16,146 nt of DNA from Baffinella frigidus (Eukaryota; Cryptophyceae; Cryptomonadales; Baffinellaceae), in the NCBI GenBank assembly GCA_026770585.1, contig MU646987.1:1-16146 (forward strand), given 5' to 3'. Shown one piece after another: positions 13,201 to 16,146 of the stretch. A model generated the notes under the pieces. The model was not told the DNA's origin, made no database searches, and saw only the letters and a list, made by a program, of their open reading frames with translations. The number at the start of each line of letters is the position of its first letter. The first letter of the stretch is position 1. Both the position numbers and the translations under genes were made by a program.

Positions 13201-16035
13201 TGCAGGGTCAGGTTGTAGGATGTAGGGTTTAGGATTCAGGGTTTGGGGTGTAGGGATGAGGGTGTAGGATTCATGGTGGAGGGTGGAGTGTTAAGGATTC
13301 AGGGTGGGTGTAGGGTGTAGGGTGTAGGGTGTAGGGTGTAGGGTGTAGGGTGCAGGGTGTAGGGTGCAGGGTGCAGGGTGCAGGGTGTATGGCGTAGGGT
13401 GTAGGGTGTAGGAGGTGCCGGGGGCACGCACCGCACAAGGAGCATCTTGCCGATCTTGTCAAGGCGGTCCTCCACGTCCGGGACTGGCACCGCCTGGTTC
13501 CGCGCTTCGGGTATCAGCTTTCGGGTATCAGCTTTCGGGTATCAGCTTTCGGGTATCAGCTTTCGGGTATCAGCTTTCGGGTGTCGGGTACCAGCTTTCG
13601 AGTCCCGGGGTTCGGGTATCAGCTTTCGGGTGTCGGGTATCAGCTTTCGAGTCCCGGGTTTCGGGTATCAGCTTTCGGGTTCCGGCTTTCGGGTTACGGA
13701 TTTCGGGTATCAGGTTTCCGATTTCGAGGATCTCGTTCCGGGTTTGGCGTTCGGTGCTTGGTGTTTGGGTTTCGGGTACGGTGTTTGGGGTGAGGGACTG
13801 ACCTCGGGCGCCTCCTGGTCGTACCACTGCCGCCAGAGACCCTCATTCCGCGCCACGATGTCCTGGTGTTGCGTTTCAGGTTGAGGGTTTCGGGTTTCGG
13901 GTTTAGGGATTAGGGTTTAGGGTTAAGAGTTTAGGGTTTGGGGGTTTGGGGGTTGTTTAGGGTTTGGGGGTTTAGGGTTTAGGGTCTAGGGTCTAGGGTC
14001 TAGGGTCTAGGGTTTAGGGTTTAGGGTTTGGGGTTTGAGGGGGGTTGGTTGGGGTTTGGGGTGAACCGGGAGCTCCTTGAAGATGGGGATCGACATGGAG
14101 AGCTGGATGATGTTCAGCCAGACCCCGTCCGGCACCTGTTTGCAGGCGGTACACAAAGTTACTACCGGCACGTCCCATGAATACACTCGAGTTGCTACCG
14201 GCACGTCCCATAAATACACTCGAAACGACATGTAGAGCTGGAGGATGTTCAGCCAGACCCGCCTGGCACCTGTGTCGGGTTTAGAGATCAGGAGAGAGAG
14301 AGGTTTGTTGGGGTTTAGGGTTTAGGGTCCAAGTTCAGGGTTTCGGTATGAGGGTTTGTACCAAGAAAGCTTTACGCGTCGTCCTGAGGGTTTAGGGTTT
14401 AGGGTTAAGGGTTTAGGGTGAAGGTTTCGGGGGCGTACCCACTCCTTGGGCTTCTTCTTGACGGTGTTGATGTCGAGCGCGGCGCCGCCCTTGACGAAGC
14501 ACGAGAAGTGCTCCATCGTGATCAGCTCCGCGTTCATCTGGTCAGGGCTTTCGGCTTTCGGCTTTCGGGTTGATGGTCTATGGTTTTAAACCATAGAAAC
14601 CATAAACTATTGGTTTATGGTTTATGTTTTATTGATTGTTGTCTAGATGGTTTCTGGTTTCTGGTCTCTGGTTTCTGGTTTCTAGTTTCTGGTTGATTGT
14701 TTAGGGTGTATGGTTTGGGGTTTGGGGTTTGGGGTTTGGGGTTTGGGGGTTAGGAACCTGGAGCTTGAGCGCGAGGAGGAGCGTGTAGATCTTCTTGTGC
14801 ACCTCGAGGAACCTTTTTTCGGGGTGAGGGCTTAGCCTCCAGACCCTGTAGGTTTTAATTTCTCCCAACAGATGCCAACGACACGCCGTTCCGTAGAAGG
14901 GATCTGCAGAGAAAGCGTTTTTGCTTTCGAGATTGGGGATCAGGGGTTGGGATATCTCGAGTATGATTTGGGATTGGGGGTTGGGATCTCGAGGTTGAGG
15001 GGTGAGGGTTCGGGGGTAGGGGGGTCAGGGGTTGGGGTCTCGAGGTTTTAGGGTTTCGGGTTTCGGGTTTCGGGTTTCGGGTTTCGGGTTTCGGGTTTAG
15101 GTACCCGCGGCAGACGTAGAGGAACGTGCGGAACGTGAGCTCGTCGACCACCTGTTTTCCGGTTTCGGGTTTCGGGTTTCGGGGTCCGTATTTCGGGTTC
15201 GAGTGTTTCGCAGGTTTCGTGTGTTTCGGGTGGTAGCGTTTGGTGTTTCCGGGTTTCGGGTTTGAGGGTTGGGGTTTCGGGCGTTTGAGGGTTGGGGGTT
15301 GAGGGTTTCGTATATAGAGTTTAGGATTTCGTATATAAGGCTGAGGGTTGGGGGTCACGTTGTTGATGCGCTTCGCGGGGATCGCCGCTTTCTCCGCCAT
15401 GTTCATCGCGAGCTGGAACACCTGGTATACGCTTCAGGGTTTAGGCTTTCGTATATAGAGTTTAGGATGTCGTATATAAGACTTAGGGTTTAGGGTTTAG
15501 GGTTTAGGGTTTAGGGTTTAGGGTTTAGGGTTTAGGGTTTAGGGTTTAGATTTCAGGGTTTAGGGGTTTGGGGTTTAGGGTTTAGGGTTTAGATTTCAGG
15601 GTTTAGAACCTGGAGGAACTGGGAGAGCGACGTCTGGTACATGGTGTTGATCGCGGACATTTCCGCGATCAGGAAGTAGATGATCGACCCTGCATTGGGG
15701 GGTTGCGTTCAGGGCTGAGGGTTCATGCTACATATTTTATACAGGTTCGTGTTTTGTAATTTATGCGTCATCTTTGGGTTTTGTGATTGATCGACCCTGC
15801 ATCACGAGGAACAACGTTTAGGGTTTAGGGTTCAGGGTCTAAGTTTTAGGTTTTAGAATTTGGGGGTTGAGGTTTTATTTTTCAGGGTTTGGGGTTTAGG
15901 GCCTTAGGGTTGATGGTTCAGGGCGACTTTCCCCTGGGGTCGAGAGAGATAAAGGGGTTCAGGGTTTAGGGTTTAGGGTTTGAGGGTTGAGGGTTTACCG
16001 CGGAGCGCGATCGGGCGGAACTCCTCGCACGCCAC
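6637..16035 (-). CDS. Axonemal outer-arm dynein heavy chain, gamma/DNAH5-DNAH8 type, C-terminal 832 aa (26 exons, 5' end outside window)
   Basis: Microtubule motor subunit of the ciliary outer dynein arm; this part covers the end of AAA5, AAA6 and the C-terminal domain. Exons in transcript order: 16035-15999, 15689-15610, 15421-15359, 15151-15105, 14812-14758, 14537-14439, 14135-14067, 13862-13803, 13493-13432, 12955-12847, 12342-12299, 12126-12027, 11819-11773, 11598-11491, 11118-11067, 10930-10887, 10681-10556, 10262-10221, 10110-10038, 9876-9778, 9221-9166, 8972-8915, 8756-8700, 8483-8274, 7503-7390, 7224-6637. They sum to 2499 nt and all phases join. Landmarks in this fragment: EEFRPIA near residues 4-10, MYQTSL 29-34, SMGQGQ 270-275, GGWVLLQN 290-297, [10 protein letters not shown] 538-547, GWALDD and WILRGVALL in the last exon, stop TAG at 6639-6637. 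The [11 protein letters not shown] and GWALDD wording and the QPK-GGG loop resemble DNAH5/DNAH8/ODA2 more than other dyneins (from memory). Family heavy chains are about 4,500 aa, so roughly 80% lies to the right. All introns are GT-AG except one GC-AG; phases are 15 phase 0, 9 phase 2 and 1 phase 1. Confidence 0.93.
7225..7389. repeat. Intron 25: purine GA/GAGGGA tract
   Basis: The + strand holds GAGA and GGGAGA runs (about 7283-7385), a CT-rich tract in the transcript that would act as polypyrimidine sequence upstream of exon 26. This is the only intron without heptamer satellites. Both ends share AGGTGCCC. Confidence 0.85.
7390..7503 (-). CDS. Dynein exon 25 (38 codons), source of the 224-bp intronic tandem array
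   Basis: Phase 0 at both ends. It encodes [12 protein letters not shown] followed by [15 protein letters not shown], matching the dynein segment that precedes the C-terminal domain. The donor is AAG|GTGCCC and the acceptor CGCAG|GCTATC. Its first 35 nt, with the acceptor, are repeated six more times in the intron to the right (7578, 7693, 7802, 7917, 8026 and a diverged copy at 8141). Only this copy continues into the full exon. Confidence 0.92.
7504..8273 (-). repeat. Intron 24: 224-bp tandem array containing exon-25 start copies
   Basis: Three near-identical 224-bp units start at 7469, 7693 and 7917 with a degraded fourth at 8141; the first begins inside exon 25. Each unit carries two copies of the exon-25 acceptor and first 35 nt, separated by TTCGGG/TTCCGGG-type repeats. 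224 is not a multiple of 3, so the apparent 80-90 aa ORFs on the minus strand are not a coherent repeated protein. Next to exon 24 the intron ends in GGGTTCCC octamers (about 8216-8258). Confidence 0.9.
8274..8483 (-). CDS. Dynein exon 24 (70 codons), with the QPK-glycine loop
   Basis: Second-longest exon, phase 0 at both ends. It encodes [11 protein letters not shown], a run of five Gly, then [24 protein letters not shown] and [13 protein letters not shown]. The QPK, Gly-rich, (S/T)RE arrangement is the one I associate with outer-arm gamma-type heavy chains. The glycine codons are a GGC repeat prone to slippage. Donor ACG|GTAAAA, acceptor ACGCAG|GTGTTC. Confidence 0.92.
9413..9466 (-). pseudogene. 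Duplicate of dynein exon 20 3' half, open and flanked by splice sites
   Basis: 54 nt (18 codons) reads [18 protein letters not shown], differing from exon 20 at two positions (Tyr to His, Asn to His) with no stop. It keeps the same GC donor (CAG|GCAAAC) and is preceded by a possible acceptor, GTGTAG. Both ends are phase 0. The acceptor lacks a pyrimidine tract. It is either a duplication relic or an alternative exon that would add 18 residues in frame. Confidence 0.7.
9485..9759. repeat. 25-bp direct repeats bounding the inverted block in intron 20
   Basis: The 25 bp at 9485-9509 (ACCAGATGCATCAAACGCAG then CCACC) recurs with two changes at 9735-9759. Between them lie the inverted exon-23 copy, about 130 bp of otherwise unrecognised sequence and C-rich heptamers at 9684-9735. 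The arrangement resembles an inverted insertion that later gained a direct duplication. Confidence 0.7.
9510..9539 (+). pseudogene. Inverted copy of the end of dynein exon 23
   Basis: The + strand reads CTGGTCTTCC, ACCTCGACAA, CGCGGTCATG, followed by GTAACC. Exon 23 in sense orientation ends with the same 30 nt apart from three mismatches, then its own donor GTAGAC. The copy lies on the strand opposite to the gene, within intron 20, in a stretch where the surrounding heptamers also switch to C-rich on the + strand. Confidence 0.75.
9778..9876 (-). CDS. Dynein exon 20 (33 codons), followed by a GC-AG intron
   Basis: It encodes [19 protein letters not shown] and [14 protein letters not shown], phase 0 at both ends. 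The next exon (9166-9221) starts AVLEPGYQF in phase 0, so the junction must fall after TGC CAG, where the intron starts GCAAAC instead of GT. A second copy of the last 54 nt lies at 9413-9466 inside the following intron. Confidence 0.88.
10325..10372. repeat. TTAGGG hexamer array, eight perfect units (intron 17)
   Basis: Eight exact TTAGGG hexamers, the vertebrate/fungal telomere unit, in an intron otherwise made of TTTAGGG and TTTGG heptamers. The unit length changes from 7 to 6 for this block only. Confidence 0.93.
11339..11488. repeat. GGGTGTA heptamer block filling intron 14 next to exon 14
   Basis: Tandem GGGTGTA with occasional GATTGAG interruptions. Translations such as HPTPYTL on the minus strand are by-products of the repeat, not protein. 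A second GGGTGTA/GGGTGCA block lies at about 13306-13411 in intron 9. Confidence 0.92.
11491..11598 (-). CDS. Dynein exon 14: AAA6 core (GGWVLLQN)
   Basis: Together with the last bases of exon 13 (11773-11819) it encodes [12 protein letters not shown] followed by IKFLVELEQ and EFRVWIT. This is the AAA6 signature that most dynein heavy chains carry as GGW.LLQN.HL. It begins by completing a split Gly codon and ends in phase 2 at donor AC|GTACAC. The intron to its left (11119-11490) is largely GGGTGTA repeats. Confidence 0.92.
11677..11739. repeat. TTTAGGG array, nine perfect units (intron 13), longest perfect run in the window
   Basis: Nine exact copies between exons 13 and 14. Other perfect blocks inside the gene include 10439-10487 (seven units, intron 17). 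Confidence 0.95.
12027..12126 (-). CDS. Dynein exon 12: GSDPT...SMGQGQ segment
   Basis: It encodes [17 protein letters not shown], five consecutive Lys, then [15 protein letters not shown] and SMGQGQ are hallmark dynein AAA6 strings. The five Lys codons are all AAG, a 15-nt repeat that may slip. The exon completes the Met codon split with exon 11 (12299-12342), and its donor is CAG|GTCCCC. Confidence 0.92.
12564..12612. repeat. GAGTGTT heptamers, seven perfect copies (intron 10)
   Basis: Seven exact tandem units in the 504-bp intron 10. The same intron has a C-rich switch at 12446-12500 and a perfect 12-bp inverted repeat (ATTCCACACCCC at 12468-12479, reverse complement at 12519-12530). Confidence 0.92.
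12847..12955 (-). CDS. Dynein exon 10 (DRT...YIV segment)
   Basis: It completes an Arg codon split with exon 9 and encodes [20 protein letters not shown], then the linker to NLEQCHQ. DRT followed by YIV is conserved in dynein heavy chains. Its acceptor-side 70 nt has a second copy in the upstream intron (13047-13098 plus 13161-13180), and a possible third, very diverged fragment of its 3' end lies at 12722-12751. Confidence 0.9.
12961..13160. repeat. 63-bp inverted repeats enclosing an exon-10 copy (intron 9)
   Basis: Arms 12961-13023 and 13098-13160 are reverse complements over 63 bp with three mismatches, all near the outer ends (TAGG(A/G)AATCA...). The interior 13047-13098 copies exon 10, and the copy resumes after the right arm at 13161-13180 (TCCGTGCG(T/C)ACGGACCTGC). 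The AT-rich arms contrast with the GC-rich surroundings. They look like MITE-like ends or a foldback formed together with the exon duplication. Confidence 0.88.
13047..13180 (-). pseudogene. Duplicate of dynein exon 10 acceptor side, interrupted by an inverted-repeat arm
   Basis: 13047-13098 and 13161-13180 together reproduce about 70 nt of exon 10 plus its acceptor, with about four substitutions. The 63-bp arm interrupts the copy, so it could not be used as an intact exon. Confidence 0.8.
13511..13580. repeat. Five 14-bp units in intron 8 (GTATCAGCTTTCGG)
   Basis: Five perfect tandem copies; 14 bp is two heptamers. Variant copies continue to about 13690. The same TATCAGCTT(T/C)CGG string occurs in intron 24 (for example near 7521 and 8192), so this unit is shared between introns. 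Confidence 0.9.
14067..14135 (-). CDS. Dynein exon 7 ([12 protein letters not shown] segment)
   Basis: Phase 0 at both ends. It encodes [16 protein letters not shown], then PIFKELP, which in the family precedes the RNE..W stretch found here in exon 8 (13803-13862). Acceptor AAACAG|GTGCCG, donor CCG|GTTCAC. A frameshifted copy of its first 45 nt lies about 90 nt upstream at 14226-14269. Confidence 0.9.
14158..14223. repeat. Two 33-bp tandem repeats in intron 6
   Basis: Units 14158-14190 and 14191-14223 share CTACCGGCACGTCCCAT and AATACACTCGA with two differences. They sit exactly between exon 7 and its decayed copy, so they belong to the same local duplication. Confidence 0.85.
14226..14269 (-). 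pseudogene. Frameshifted duplicate of the first 45 nt of dynein exon 7
   Basis: It matches exon 7 from the acceptor (ACACAG|GTGCC) through the codons for VWLNI.QL.MS but has lost one base after the second codon and carries a few substitutions. In the original frame it reaches TGA quickly. It lies in intron 6. Confidence 0.8.
14577..14623. repeat. Adjacent small palindromes in intron 5
   Basis: 14577-14597 is a 21-bp palindrome with one central base (TCTATGGTTT and its complement). It is followed by 11-bp inverted arms, 14597-14607 and 14613-14623 (AAACCATAAAC), around a 5-nt loop. Both derive from the GGTTTATGG-type repeats of this intron. Confidence 0.8.
15049..15097. repeat. TTTCGGG heptamer block (intron 4)
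   Basis: About seven tandem TTTCGGG units next to exon 4. Further left, at about 14931-15045, the intron holds three looser repeats ending in a (G)TCTCGAG motif. Confidence 0.88.
15489..15544. repeat. TTTAGGG telomere-type array, eight perfect units (intron 2)
   Basis: Eight exact TTTAGGG units, followed by variants to 15609, directly beside the exon-2 donor. The array is C-rich (CCCTAAA) in the transcript. Confidence 0.95.
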
Positions 16036-16146
16036 CTGACGTAAGGTTGACGTTGAGTGTTTGAGGGTTTAGTGTTTCGTGTTTAGGGTTCAGGAAACCC
16101 TCAACTTTAGGGTTTAGGGTTTCCGCCGACCCCCCCCCCCCCCCCC
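16036..16146. other. Partial upstream intron ending in poly-C
   Basis: It begins with the exon-1 acceptor (ACGTCAG in sense) and holds GGGTTT-type repeats, with a small inverted pair (GAAACCCTCAA near 16094 against GGGTTTCC). The last 17 bases are all C, which may mark a sequence-quality boundary. No further exon is visible. Confidence 0.7.

Noticed and set aside
14855-15421. 188-aa minus-strand frame with [12 protein letters not shown] repeats
   Set aside because: Reads through introns 3 and 4 between true exons 3 and 4; the Pro/Lys/Asn composition is translated heptamer repeat.

Overview
The window is eukaryotic nuclear DNA from a flagellated or ciliated organism. The clearest signal is the 3' part of one intron-rich gene on the minus strand, running from the right edge down to position 6637. 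It encodes the last 832 residues of an axonemal outer-arm dynein heavy chain, of the gamma/DNAH5-DNAH8/ODA2 type. I could place 26 exons and 25 introns; every exon phase joins and the spliced length is 2499 nt including the stop. The abundance of TTTAGGG (plant-type telomere heptamer), the GC-rich exons and the dynein suggest a flagellated alga, perhaps an early-branching (prasinophyte-like) green alga. Other TTTAGGG-bearing protists are not excluded.

Layout. 1-1690: decayed dispersed and tandem repeats with two complete foldback MITEs (703-822, 1212-1332) and a long inverted repeat around the second. 1689-5595: a mosaic of mobile and satellite DNA. Here a roughly 3.07-kb segment (1798-4867), bounded by inverted repeats of hAT type (TAGTGTGGCCGAC), carries a broken hAT transposase C-terminus (3665-3862) and a 21-bp minisatellite in both orientations, along with blocks of TTTAGGG. 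MITE copies lacking one end lie on either side. 5679-6262: another complete MITE, a separate TA-flanked MITE-like element and a perfect 25-bp inverted repeat. 6263-6636: downstream flank of the dynein gene with no recognisable gene. 6637-16035: dynein gene. 16036-16146: part of a further upstream intron, ending in a run of 17 C.

The remarkable part is what fills the introns. Most are built from locally homogenised 7-bp repeats (TTTAGGG, TTTGGGG, TTTCGGG, GGGTGTA, GAGTGTT and others), almost always G-rich on the + strand and so C-rich in the transcript. At least six introns also hold copies of neighbouring exon edges, including splice sites: a 224-bp tandem array that multiplies the exon-25 acceptor, an intact in-frame 54-nt copy of the end of exon 20 with both splice sites, an inverted copy of the end of exon 23, an exon-10 copy lying between and interrupted by 63-bp inverted repeats, and a frameshifted exon-7 copy. 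This suggests that introns here grow by duplication across splice junctions followed by heptamer expansion.

No tRNA, rRNA, CRISPR or bacterial-type operon is visible. Exon calls rest on reading frames, splice dinucleotides and remembered dynein family conservation; no alignment was run.
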